From Bacillota bacterium (lineage in GTDB: Bacteria > Bacillota_I > Bacilli_A > RF39 > UBA660): a stretch of DNA of 64,000 nt. The notes beneath the pieces were generated by a model that searched no databases, was not told the origin of the DNA, and was given only the letters and a program-made list of their open reading frames with translations. This document shows positions 41,321 through 50,316 of the stretch, one piece after another (position 1 is the first letter of the stretch; the number at the start of each line of letters is the position of its first letter). The stretch lies in NCBI GenBank assembly GCA_021771185.1, contig JAETPN010000005.1:1-64000 (forward strand), in the 5' to 3' direction. The translations under genes were made by a program, and so were the position numbers.

Positions 41321-43393
41321 ATGGCTCGTGAATATAGTTTAGATAAAACACGTAATTTAGGTATTATGGCCCATATTGATGCAGGTAAAACAACTTGTAC
41401 AGAACGTGTTTTATTTCACACTCATAAAATCCATAAAATTGGTGAAACTCATGATGGTGCTTCACAAATGGACTGGATGGAACAAGAACAAGAACGTGGA
41501 ATCACGATTACATCTGCTGCAACTACTGCTTTCTGGAAAGGGTATCGCTTAAACATTATCGATACTCCAGGGCACGTAGACTTTACAGTAGAAGTTTCTC
41601 GTTCACTTCGTGTACTTGATGGTGCTGTTGCACTGTTAGATGCGCAAGCTGGTGTAGAACCACAAACAGAAACTGTTTGGCGTCAAGCTACTGAATTCAA
41701 AGTTCCTCGTATGATCTTCTGTAATAAGATGGATAAAATGGGTGCAAACTTTGAATATAGTTTAAAGACAATTGATGAGCGTTTAGGAGTTAACGCTAAA
41801 CCAATCCAATGGCCAATTGGAGCTGAAAGTGAATTTGATGGAATTATCGACTTAGTTACGATGAAGGCTTATCATTATGATAGAAAACCTGAAGAAAATC
41901 CAACTGAAATTGAAATTCCAGCAGACTTACTTGATGTTGCAACAGAAAAACGTAATGAACTTATTGAAGCTGTTGCAGAATTTGATGACAACTTAATGGA
42001 AAAATATTTATCTGATGAAGAAATCAGTGTAGAAGAACTTAAAGGAGCAATCCGTAAGGGAACGCTTGCTGTTGAATTCTTCCCAGTAATGTGTGGTACG
42101 GCTTTAGGAAATACTGGTGTTAAGTTATTACTTGATGCAGTACTTGACTACATGCCTGCACCAACAGATATTGAATCTATTAAGGGATTTGATATGGATG
42201 GTAATGAAACTGTTCGTCATCCAAGTGATAGTGAACCATTTAGTGCATTAGCATTTAAAGTAATGACAGACCCATATGTTGGAAAATTAACATTCTTCCG
42301 TGTATATTCTGGACATTTATCAAGTGGTTCTTATATCTTAAACTCAACTAAAGATAGTAAAGAACGTATTGGACGTATTTTGCAAATGCATGCAAATTCT
42401 CGTACTGAAATTACAGAAGTATGGACAGGAGATATTGCTGCTGCTGTAGGACTTAAAAATACAACAACTGGGGATACTTTATGTGATGAGAAGAAAGCTT
42501 GTATTCTAGAATCTATGGAATTCCCAGAACCAGTAATTGAACTTGCTGTTGAACCTAAATCTAAAGGGGATCAAGATAAAATGGCTACAGCTCTTCAAAA
42601 ATTAGCGGAAGAGGATCCAACATTTAGAGCAAGTACAAATCATGAAACTGGACAAACAATTATTGCTGGTATGGGTGAGTTACACCTTGATATTATCGTT
42701 GACAGAATGAAACGTGAATTCGGTGTAGAAGCAAACATTGGTCAACCACAAGTATCTTATCGTGAAACTATTACTCAAGCTGGTGATTGTGAAGGTAAAT
42801 TCATTAAACAATCAGGTGGACGTGGACAATACGGACATGTTTGGATCAAATTTGAACCAAATCCAGAAAAAGGTTATGAATTTGTTGATGCCATTGTTGG
42901 TGGAGTTGTTCCTCGTGAATATATTCCAGTAACAGATAAGGGATTACAAGATGCAATGAAAACAGGTGTTCTTGCTGGATACCCAATGGTAGATGTTAAG
43001 GCTACATTATTTGATGGATCATACCATGATGTAGACTCTAGTGAAGCAGCATTTAAAGTTGCCGCTAGTTTAGCACTTAAAGAAGCTAAGAATAAATGTA
43101 AACCTGTGCTTCTTGAACCAATTATGAAGGTGCAAGTAATTACACCAGATGAATATTTCGGAAATGTTATGGGAGATATTACATCTCGTCGTGGACGTCC
43201 AATGGGACAAGAAACCAGAGGAAATGCACAAGCAATTAATGCGATGGTTCCACTTTCTGAAATGTTTGGATATGCAACAAGCTTACGTTCAAATACACAA
43301 GGACGTGGACAATTCACTATGGAATTTGATCATTATGAAGAAGTTCCAAAGGGAATTTCTGAAGACATCATTAAAAAGAATGGTGGAAACTAA
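41321..43393 (+). CDS. fusA: Elongation factor G
   Basis: 690 residues. GTPase motifs G1 [10 protein letters not shown]3 DTPGH, G4 NKMD; the effector region [11 protein letters not shown]; domain IV with [15 protein letters not shown] and a C-terminal [20 protein letters not shown]. Catalyses ribosomal translocation. Third gene of the str operon; tuf follows with its own promoter. Confidence 0.97.
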   Translation: MAREYSLDKTRNLGIMAHIDAGKTTCTERVLFHTHKIHKIGETHDGASQMDWMEQEQERGITITSAATTAFWKGYRLNIIDTPGHVDFTVEVSRSLRVLDGAVALLDAQAGVEPQTETVWRQATEFKVPRMIFCNKMDKMGANFEYSLKTIDERLGVNAKPIQWPIGAESEFDGIIDLVTMKAYHYDRKPEENPTEIEIPADLLDVATEKRNELIEAVAEFDDNLMEKYLSDEEISVEELKGAIRKGTLAVEFFPVMCGTALGNTGVKLLLDAVLDYMPAPTDIESIKGFDMDGNETVRHPSDSEPFSALAFKVMTDPYVGKLTFFRVYSGHLSSGSYILNSTKDSKERIGRILQMHANSRTEITEVWTGDIAAAVGLKNTTTGDTLCDEKKACILESMEFPEPVIELAVEPKSKGDQDKMATALQKLAEEDPTFRASTNHETGQTIIAGMGELHLDIIVDRMKREFGVEANIGQPQVSYRETITQAGDCEGKFIKQSGGRGQYGHVWIKFEPNPEKGYEFVDAIVGGVVPREYIPVTDKGLQDAMKTGVLAGYPMVDVKATLFDGSYHDVDSSEAAFKVAASLALKEAKNKCKPVLLEPIMKVQVITPDEYFGNVMGDITSRRGRPMGQETRGNAQAINAMVPLSEMFGYATSLRSNTQGRGQFTMEFDHYEEVPKGISEDIIKKNGGN

Positions 43394-43400
43394 AATATTT

Positions 43401-43428
43401 ATGGGGTTCGTTTTGTAGCGAACCTCAT
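43401..43428 (+). other. Hairpin after fusA without a T-run
   Basis: ATGGGGTTCG (43401-43410) and CGAACCTCAT (43419-43428), followed by A residues rather than T. Too A-rich downstream for a classic terminator on the plus strand; it may stabilise or process the mRNA. Confidence 0.45.
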
Positions 43429-43457
43429 AAAAAACATTGAAATTTATTTAAAAAGTA

Positions 43458-43486
43458 TTGCTATTTTTAATTTAATCATATAAAAT
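43458..43486 (+). promoter_or_regulatory. Promoter of tuf
   Basis: -35 TTGCTA (43458-43463), 17-base spacer, -10 TAAAAT (43481-43486). Confidence 0.55.
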
Positions 43487-43525
43487 AATAGTGTATGAAT
43501 GAAATAAGGAGGAAAGAAAATTATT

Positions 43526-44707
43526 ATGGCAAAAGAAAAATTTGACCGTTCTAAGGAACACGTTAACATTGGTACCATTGGACACGTTGACCATGGTAAA
43601 ACAACTTTAACAGCTGCAATTAGTAGTGTTTTAGCTGGTAAAAATGGTAACGAACAAGTTGAGTTCGCTAATATCGATAGCGCACCAGAAGAAAGAGAAC
43701 GTGGTATTACAATTAATACTGCACATATCGAATATAACACTGAAAAGAGACATTATGCTCACGTAGACTGTCCAGGACACGCCGATTATGTTAAAAACAT
43801 GATTACAGGTGCTGCTCAAATGGATGGAGCAATCTTAGTTATTGCTGCTACAGATGGACCTATGGCTCAAACTCGTGAACATATCTTATTATCACGTCAA
43901 GTTGGAGTACCTCGTATGGTTGTATTCTTAAACAAATGTGATATGGTTGATGATGAAGAGTTATTAGACTTAGTAGAAATGGAAGTTCGTGAATTATTAG
44001 TTGAATATGGATATGAAGAAGATACTCCAATTATTCGTGGTTCAGCTCTTAAAGCTCTTGAAGGAGATGCAGCTTATGTTGCTAAAGTTGAAGAGTTAAT
44101 GGATGCTGTTGATACATGGATCGAAACTCCAGAAAGAGATACAGATAAACCATTCTTAATGCCAATCGAAGACGTATTTACAATTACAGGACGTGGTACT
44201 GTAGTTACAGGACGTGTTGAACGTGGTCAATTAAGATTAAATGAAGAAGTTGAAATCGTTGGTCTTAAAGAAACTCAAAAATCAGTAGTTACTGGAATTG
44301 AAATGTTCCGTAAACAATTAGACTATGCAGAAAGTGGAGATAATGCCGGAGTATTATTACGTGGTATTGCTCGTGAAGATGTTGAACGTGGTCAAGTACT
44401 TGCTAAACCAGGTACCGTTACACCTCATACTAAGTTTAAAGCACAAGTTTATGTTTTAACTAAAGAAGAAGGTGGACGTCACACTCCATTCTTCTCAAAC
44501 TACCGTCCACAATTCTACTTCCGTACAACAGATGTTACAGGTGTTATTGAATTACCAGAAGGTACTGAAATGGTAATGCCAGGTGACAATATTGAAATGA
44601 CTGTAGAATTAATTGCTCCTATCGCTATCGAAAATGGAACGAAGTTCTCTATTCGTGAAGGTGGTAGAACAGTTGGTGCTGGTAACGTTTCAGAAGTTAT
44701 TAAATAA
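43526..44707 (+). CDS. tuf: Elongation factor Tu
   Basis: 393 residues. GTP-binding motifs [33 protein letters not shown] and NKCDM; domain II with [14 protein letters not shown]-terminal [45 protein letters not shown]. Delivers aminoacyl-tRNA to the ribosome. AAGGAGG lies 13 bases before the ATG, a slightly long spacing. Confidence 0.97.
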   Translation: MAKEKFDRSKEHVNIGTIGHVDHGKTTLTAAISSVLAGKNGNEQVEFANIDSAPEERERGITINTAHIEYNTEKRHYAHVDCPGHADYVKNMITGAAQMDGAILVIAATDGPMAQTREHILLSRQVGVPRMVVFLNKCDMVDDEELLDLVEMEVRELLVEYGYEEDTPIIRGSALKALEGDAAYVAKVEELMDAVDTWIETPERDTDKPFLMPIEDVFTITGRGTVVTGRVERGQLRLNEEVEIVGLKETQKSVVTGIEMFRKQLDYAESGDNAGVLLRGIAREDVERGQVLAKPGTVTPHTKFKAQVYVLTKEEGGRHTPFFSNYRPQFYFRTTDVTGVIELPEGTEMVMPGDNIEMTVELIAPIAIENGTKFSIREGGRTVGAGNVSEVIK

Positions 44708-44721
44708 TTAATAAAAAAAAG

Positions 44722-44745
44722 TACGAATTATTTCGTATTTTTTTT
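44722..44745 (+). terminator. Intrinsic terminator of tuf
   Basis: TACGAA (44722-44727) and TTCGTA (44732-44737) inside A-run and T-run flanks that extend the stem. Confidence 0.75.
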
Positions 44746-44775
44746 GTATAACTACTGTGTATTTTTTAAAAAATA

Positions 44776-44805
44776 TTGACAAATAAAATAGGGAGAAGGT
44801 ATAAT
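44776..44805 (+). promoter_or_regulatory. Promoter of the 445-residue surface protein
   Basis: -35 TTGACA (44776-44781), 18-base spacer, -10 TATAAT (44800-44805). Confidence 0.65.
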
Positions 44806-44828
44806 TGTTTTAGAATAGGAGTAGGAAT

Positions 44829-46166
44829 ATGAAGACAAGAAAGAAACAAAAAGTGATCATAGGAACACTAGTCGCAATCATTTTAGGAATGTGTGTGGGA
44901 TATGCTGCTTTAAGTCAAATTTTAACGATCACAGGAACATCCGGAATTTCAGGAGATTTTAACATTGAATTTACCAAAATTGATGAAAACACCATGGTAA
45001 ATGCTAAAACAATAACGAAAGATGGCATTGGCTCAACAACAGCGAACTTTACTGTAGATCTTGAAAAACCAGGAAGTAGTGCTATCTACGATTTAACTGT
45101 AGAGAATAAAGGAACCATAGATGCTATTTTAACAAGTATTGAAGGTGTAGATGAAAGCAACAATAAAGAACCCGTAGATATTACTTATACAGTTACCGGA
45201 ATACAAGAGAGGGCTTCTCTAAATGCTGGAGAACAAGAAAAGTTTCAAGTAAAAGTCGTATGGAATGCAAGTTCCACAAGTGTACCTACAACTAGTAAGA
45301 GTTTAACATTAAAACTAAATTATGAACAAAAAATATTTGATGGAAGTATTAGTGGAATTGCTAGTGAGATATTAATTGATGAAAAACTAGAAAGTGATGT
45401 GCCATCTGGAGGAAGTGGACTCGTTGCAATTGGTAACAATGGTGAAATTACAACATCAATAACTCCACGTGAATATCGCTATATTGGACCAAACCCAGAT
45501 AATTATATACAGTTTAATAATGAACTATGGCGTATTATAGGAATCTTTGATGGGCAGTTAAAAATCATCAAAAAAGATTCAATCGGGAGTATGGGTTGGA
45601 ATAGTACTAACGTTAATGACTGGACAGGTGCAACTCTTCAAACATACTTGAATGGTGAATATTATGCTGGGATAAGTAGTGATAATCAAATGAAAATATC
45701 AGATTATTTGTGGAAACTAGGTGCAGCTAAAAGTTATACCTCAGCAGCGAATGGTCTTGCCCAACATTTTTATAATTATGAGAGAGGATCAGACGCATAT
45801 GACGAGATTAGACCTAGAGAATGGACGGGTAAAATAACATTAATGTATCCTAGTGACTATGGATTTGCAACAAGTGGGGGAACAACCACTAATAGGACCA
45901 AATGTTTGGCAAAGGAATTATATGGCTGGGATGGGGTAAGTGATTGTAAAAACAATAGCTGGCTCTATGATAGTATATCTAGTCAGTGGACTTTGACCTC
46001 CTATGCGAGTAGTAACATAGGCGTGTTTATTGTGAACAACGGTGGTTATGTAAGTCACAGCAGTGTGAATAATCAGATGGGCGTCCGCCCTGTCTTGTAT
46101 TTGACATCCAATACAGAAATAACTTCAGGAATTGGAATAGAAACTAAGCCATATATTTTGAAGTAA
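44829..46166 (+). CDS. Membrane-anchored surface protein with a C-terminal lectin-like (GVRP) domain
   Basis: 445 residues. A basic start (MKTRKKQKVIIG) leads to one membrane segment that continues into CVGYAALSQILTITGTSG, a form seen in many gut Bacillota surface proteins and reminiscent of TasA/camelysin-type secreted beta proteins. A beta-sandwich follows (about 45-170, ending LTLKLNYEQ). The second half (from about 200: REYRYIGPNPDNYIQFNNELWRIIGIF) carries several Cys/Trp motifs and ends VNNQMGVRPVLYLTS, as in DUF6273-like / formylglycine-enzyme-type lectin folds. Bases 45800-46130 look less AT-rich than the flanks, compatible with exchange of this module between paralogues. Function (adhesion or ligand binding) is inferred. 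Confidence 0.65.
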   Translation: MKTRKKQKVIIGTLVAIILGMCVGYAALSQILTITGTSGISGDFNIEFTKIDENTMVNAKTITKDGIGSTTANFTVDLEKPGSSAIYDLTVENKGTIDAILTSIEGVDESNNKEPVDITYTVTGIQERASLNAGEQEKFQVKVVWNASSTSVPTTSKSLTLKLNYEQKIFDGSISGIASEILIDEKLESDVPSGGSGLVAIGNNGEITTSITPREYRYIGPNPDNYIQFNNELWRIIGIFDGQLKIIKKDSIGSMGWNSTNVNDWTGATLQTYLNGEYYAGISSDNQMKISDYLWKLGAAKSYTSAANGLAQHFYNYERGSDAYDEIRPREWTGKITLMYPSDYGFATSGGTTTNRTKCLAKELYGWDGVSDCKNNSWLYDSISSQWTLTSYASSNIGVFIVNNGGYVSHSSVNNQMGVRPVLYLTSNTEITSGIGIETKPYILK

Positions 46167-46273
46167 TACCTACAGCATTTAATTATAATAAATATATTAA
46201 ATACGGGAGGATATTATCGCAAATAAATAATACGCTTGTTTTAGCTAGGTCAATGTCAACAAAAAAAGATATT

Positions 46274-46305
46274 AAAAAAAATAGTGTAATTTACACTATT
46301 TTTTT
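46274..46305. terminator. Bidirectional intrinsic terminator
   Basis: ATAGTGTAA (46281-46289) and TTACACTAT (46291-46299), extended by A and T runs; it serves the surface protein and the convergent femX-like gene. Confidence 0.8.
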
Positions 46306-47540
46306 AAGATTCCACGAAGTGGGGCAGTTCTACGATACATGAAGTATAAGGCTTGATTTGTAACTAATTCTAAATCACCTAAGTATTCATAAACGATTGG
46401 ATTGAAATTTAATTTTGCTTTATTTAAACTTTCATATTTATTCTGTGGTAAATTTAATTCAGTAAGACCACCTAAATTAAAGAAGTTGTATTTTTGATTA
46501 CAATACTTTTCTATGAGTTTCCACATTAATAAAACTTTAGGATTGGTATCTTTAATATCTTTATTAAATGAATCACGAATAACATAAATTTCATCACGAA
46601 ACTTAAGAACTAATACACAGGCGGCGATAATCCCTTCAGGATATTCGCGTAATAATTTAGTCGCACGTACTAAATCTTTTTTATATTTATCGAACTTTTT
46701 ATCAACAATTAATTTTTTATTTAAGATATGATCACGTTTTTTTCCAGTTTGTTCAATCATTTCTTGATTGACAATAGAACTTAATCGTTCATAATGTTCA
46801 TATTTTTTCTTAATATGTGTTAAATAAATATTGGTATCTAATTTAGCGTAATAAATTTCTGCCATATTTTGTTTTCCAAAAAATTGATATAAATCTTGAT
46901 AAAATGTTAAACTTTCTTGCTTTAATTCATCATTTAAGAATAAATAATTTAGATGAGATTCATCACCACGATAGATTTTAACACCTTTCATTGTGGCGCT
47001 TCTTACTTTTGTACGATAATTTTTTTTCATTTGACTGAATACCATATAATAGGGTTTATTTAAATCTACTTTGGCAATAAAACGAGGTCTTAAACTTTCA
47101 AAAAAGTGATTATATCCAAAATGGAAATAGCCTAATTTATGAAGTGTTTGAAAAATCATATCATAGTTTGGATTAGGTATTTGATTGCCATTTTGATACG
47201 TACTTCGAACAATATTAGGACTTAATTTAATAGCGATGATATCTTTTTTACTACAAAATTTTTTCATGAGTTTTGTAAACGTTTCAACGAGGGAAGCGTT
47301 GGTATAATCAATTAAGAATCCACGAGGGGCATATGCATATTTAAACATCATATTTTTTTCAACTAATAGTAAGGTAGCCGCATAGATAGTATTATTTTCG
47401 TCAACCATTCCTAAGATAAAAGGTTCAAACGCATGATTATTCATTGTATATCCGTACATACTTGTTTGATAGATAGAATGATCTGGATAATTTTGGGTAA
47501 AAATATCAAATTCTTGAACAGTTAATTCTCTAATATGCAT
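46296..47540 (-). CDS. FemAB-family peptidyltransferase (peptidoglycan bridge or related)
   Basis: 414 residues from ATG 47540 with a strong GGAGGTGA site. FemABX pattern: MHIRELTVQEFDIF, the SIYQTSMYGYTM segment, YAPRGFLIDY, QMKKNYRTKVRSA near the centre, a coiled-coil arm (about 225-300), and a C-terminal GNAT-like lobe with YNFFNLGGLTELNLPQNKYESLNKAKLNFNP. These enzymes add amino acids from charged tRNAs to the lipid II stem peptide. Which residue is added cannot be predicted. Divergent from murD, another wall gene. Confidence 0.85.
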   Translation of the reverse strand: MHIRELTVQEFDIFTQNYPDHSIYQTSMYGYTMNNHAFEPFILGMVDENNTIYAATLLLVEKNMMFKYAYAPRGFLIDYTNASLVETFTKLMKKFCSKKDIIAIKLSPNIVRSTYQNGNQIPNPNYDMIFQTLHKLGYFHFGYNHFFESLRPRFIAKVDLNKPYYMVFSQMKKNYRTKVRSATMKGVKIYRGDESHLNYLFLNDELKQESLTFYQDLYQFFGKQNMAEIYYAKLDTNIYLTHIKKKYEHYERLSSIVNQEMIEQTGKKRDHILNKKLIVDKKFDKYKKDLVRATKLLREYPEGIIAACVLVLKFRDEIYVIRDSFNKDIKDTNPKVLLMWKLIEKYCNQKYNFFNLGGLTELNLPQNKYESLNKAKLNFNPIVYEYLGDLELVTNQALYFMYRRTAPLRGILKK

Positions 47541-47667
47541 AAACTCACCTCCAAACGTTAATATTATATCATACCAGTAAATAAAAGGCAAAAGAACTTA
47601 AAGATGAAAAATTAAAAAGAGATATTTTTTAGAAGTCGTGATATAATGATAAAGAAGGGTGATAAAT

Positions 47668-49002
47668 ATGTATGAACATAAAAAAATTTTTATTTTAGGA
47701 ATGGCTCGTAGTGGCTATGAAGCTGCGAAATTATTAAGTAAATATCATAATCAAATTTTAGTAACCGATCGTACAGATCAGGATAAGGCGCAGGTAGAAG
47801 AGCTTCGCTCTTTAGGAATTGAAGTAATTATTACCAATAACCCAGAAGAGTTATTAGATGATAGTTATGATGTAATGATCAAAAATCCAGGGATTATTAA
47901 AACCCATCCTTGTGTAGAAAAGGCTCATAGTTTAAAAATTCCAGTGATGAATGAAGTAGAGATGGCTTATCATTATTTACCTAAAGATATTACTATTATC
48001 GCGATTACTGGAAGTAATGGGAAAACAACTACGACAACGATTATTTATGAATTATTAAAACATGGAGAAAAACATGTTCATTTGGGTGGAAATATTGGAA
48101 CTCCATTATCTAAGTTAGTGGAACAAATTGAATCTGGTGATTTATTAGTAATGGAAATATCTGATCATCAATTGGTTGATATGAAGGAATTTCATCCTAA
48201 TGTGGCTGTTTTTACCAATTTAAGTGAAGTTCACTTGGATTTCCATGGTGGCAGTTATGAAAACTATAAAAATGTAAAAAAGAAATTATTTTTACCAATG
48301 ACGGAAAAGGATCTTGCGATTCTTAATTTAGAAAATCAAGATGTTGTTGAACTTACAAAGGATATTAAAGCAACAAAAAAATATTTTTCTAGTCAAAGAA
48401 AGGCGGATATTTATCTTAAAGATCGTTCCATTTATTTAAACGAAGAAGAACTTATTTCTTTACATGATATTCGCGTTAAGGGTGTTCATAATTATGAAAA
48501 TATTATGTGTGCATTAATGGTGGGACATGTTTTCGGAATATCTAAAGAAGCGATTCATGAAGTGTTAGAGAATTTTGGTGGGGTAGAACACCGTATTGAA
48601 TTTGTTACAAAATTAAATCAGCGTGAATTTTATAACGATTCAAAAGCAACCAATAATCAATCTACTATCATCGCTTTACGTTCTTTTGATACACCGGTTG
48701 TATTAATTCTAGGTGGATTAGATCGTGGTCAAACCTTCGATGAATTAACCCCTGATATGGATCATGTTTCTCATGTGGTTTGTTACGGTGAAACGAAAGA
48801 AAAAATTAAAGCTTATTGTGATTCTATAAAGAAAGACTGTATTGTTTTAGATTGCTTAGAAGAAGCAGTTCATGCAGCTTATCGTTTAAGTAATGAAGGA
48901 GATACCATTTTATTTAGTCCTGCGTGTGCATCTTGGGATCAATATAAAACATTTGAAGAACGTGGAAATGAATTTAAAAACGTTGTCGAATCATTAAAAT
49001 AA
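47668..49002 (+). CDS. murD: UDP-N-acetylmuramoyl-L-alanine--D-glutamate ligase
   Basis: 444 residues from ATG 47668 (AAGGGTGAT; TATAAT at 47642-47647). N-terminal UDP-binding Rossmann part (FILGMARSGYEAAKLLSKY), ATP loop ITGSNGKTTTTTI, HLGGNIGTPL, LSEVHLDFHGGSYENYKNVK, and the C-terminal YNDSKATNNQSTIIAL and LILGGLDRG. Adds D-glutamate to UDP-MurNAc-L-Ala. HGGSYENY-type residues before K(KKL) agree with the carbamylated-Lys region. Confidence 0.93.
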   Translation: MYEHKKIFILGMARSGYEAAKLLSKYHNQILVTDRTDQDKAQVEELRSLGIEVIITNNPEELLDDSYDVMIKNPGIIKTHPCVEKAHSLKIPVMNEVEMAYHYLPKDITIIAITGSNGKTTTTTIIYELLKHGEKHVHLGGNIGTPLSKLVEQIESGDLLVMEISDHQLVDMKEFHPNVAVFTNLSEVHLDFHGGSYENYKNVKKKLFLPMTEKDLAILNLENQDVVELTKDIKATKKYFSSQRKADIYLKDRSIYLNEEELISLHDIRVKGVHNYENIMCALMVGHVFGISKEAIHEVLENFGGVEHRIEFVTKLNQREFYNDSKATNNQSTIIALRSFDTPVVLILGGLDRGQTFDELTPDMDHVSHVVCYGETKEKIKAYCDSIKKDCIVLDCLEEAVHAAYRLSNEGDTILFSPACASWDQYKTFEERGNEFKNVVESLK

Positions 49003-49017
49003 GAAAGGGTGAAATCA

Positions 49018-50247
49018 ATGTCAAAAATTATAGAAGTTAGAGGAAGAGAAGTATTGGATTCGAGAGGAAATCCAACCGTTGAAGTAGAGGTTACTTTAGA
49101 AAGTGGGGCACGTGGTAGAGCGATCGTTCCATCAGGGGCTTCTACTGGGGAAAGAGAAGCTTTAGAATTACGAGACGGAGGAACCCGTTACATGGGAAAA
49201 GGGGTCTTAAAAGCTGTATCTCATGTGAATGGACCGTTACGAGATCTTGTCCTTGGTATGGATGGAATGAATCAAGAAACACTTGATCATGCGATGATTG
49301 ATGCCGATCACACAGAAACAAAATCAACGTATGGTGCGAATGCGATTTTAGGTATTTCCATGGCTACCTTAAAGGCTGCAGCAAAAGAAGCAGGTAAACC
49401 ATTATATGCCTATGTTGGAGATGGAAAAACACTTCCAAAACCAATGATGAATATTTTAAATGGTGGAGCTCATGCGGATAATCGCCTAGATTTTCAAGAA
49501 TTTATGATTATTCCAGAAGCGACAACTGTTCGTGAACGTATTCGTATTGGTGCAGAAGTCTTCCATCATTTGAAGACAGTATTAAATAAGAGAGGACTTT
49601 CAACAGGTGTAGGTGATGAGGGAGGATTTGCCCCTAATTTAGAAAGTAATACCGAAGGTTTTGAACTTATTATGGAAGCTATCCGTAATGCTGGATATAC
49701 CCCTGGTGTCGATGTTTATTTAGCGATTGATGTTGCTGCCAGTGAATTTTATAAAGATGGAAAATATGAACTTGTAGGTGAAAATAGAAGTTTAACAACG
49801 GAAGAACTCATTGCGTTTTATGAAGAACTTGTTTCTAAATATCCAATTATATCAATTGAAGATCCAGTAGATGAAAATGATTGGGAAGGATTTACTTTAA
49901 TTACCCAAAAATTAGGTGATAAAATTCAACTTGTTGGGGATGACCTTTTTGTTACAAATAAAAAATGTTTACAACAAGGAATTGATTTAGGTGCTGGAAA
50001 TGCTATTCTTTTAAAGGTAAATCAAATTGGAACGATCACAGAAACATTAGAAACAATTCGTTTAGCGAAAGAACATGGATATAAAACTATTATTTCACAT
50101 CGTAGTGGAGAAACAGAAGATACAACGATTGCGGATTTGGCCGTAGGATTAGATTTAGGACAAATTAAAACAGGATCGATGTCTCGTACCGATCGTATTT
50201 GTAAGTATAATCAATTAATGCGTATTGAAGAAGAACTAATGGATTAG
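49018..50247 (+). CDS. eno: Enolase
   Basis: 409 residues from ATG 49018, slightly shorter than the usual 420-435. [25 protein letters not shown], the mobile loop [15 protein letters not shown], catalytic [12 protein letters not shown], metal ligands in [13 protein letters not shown] and VGDDLFVTN, the [15 protein letters not shown] Lys, and [18 protein letters not shown]. Converts 2-phosphoglycerate to PEP. An in-frame GTG at 49009 precedes the proper ribosome spacing. Only 15 bases after murD, so the two may be co-transcribed. Confidence 0.96.
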   Translation: MSKIIEVRGREVLDSRGNPTVEVEVTLESGARGRAIVPSGASTGEREALELRDGGTRYMGKGVLKAVSHVNGPLRDLVLGMDGMNQETLDHAMIDADHTETKSTYGANAILGISMATLKAAAKEAGKPLYAYVGDGKTLPKPMMNILNGGAHADNRLDFQEFMIIPEATTVRERIRIGAEVFHHLKTVLNKRGLSTGVGDEGGFAPNLESNTEGFELIMEAIRNAGYTPGVDVYLAIDVAASEFYKDGKYELVGENRSLTTEELIAFYEELVSKYPIISIEDPVDENDWEGFTLITQKLGDKIQLVGDDLFVTNKKCLQQGIDLGAGNAILLKVNQIGTITETLETIRLAKEHGYKTIISHRSGETEDTTIADLAVGLDLGQIKTGSMSRTDRICKYNQLMRIEEELMD

Positions 50248-50256
50248 TTCTTTTTT
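50231..50256 (+). terminator. Intrinsic terminator of eno
   Basis: AAGAACTAAT (50231-50240) and ATTAGTTCTT (50243-50252), overlapping the stop codon, followed by T residues. Confidence 0.8.
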
Positions 50257-50316
50257 ACTTGTTGTAAAATTAAAACAAGAAGGATTAAAATATGTTACAA
50301 TAAGAATGGTGATAAT

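Noticed and set aside
42874-43317. 147-codon minus-strand frame within fusA
   Set aside because: Lies entirely antisense to conserved EF-G codons, has no ribosome site; chance.
44829-46166. Diversity-generating retroelement target
   Set aside because: No reverse transcriptase or template repeat in the window; the lectin-like end alone is not enough.
46170-46360. Open frame after the 445-residue surface protein
   Set aside because: No start codon with ribosome site, runs through a terminator and into the antisense of the femX-like gene; chance open frame.
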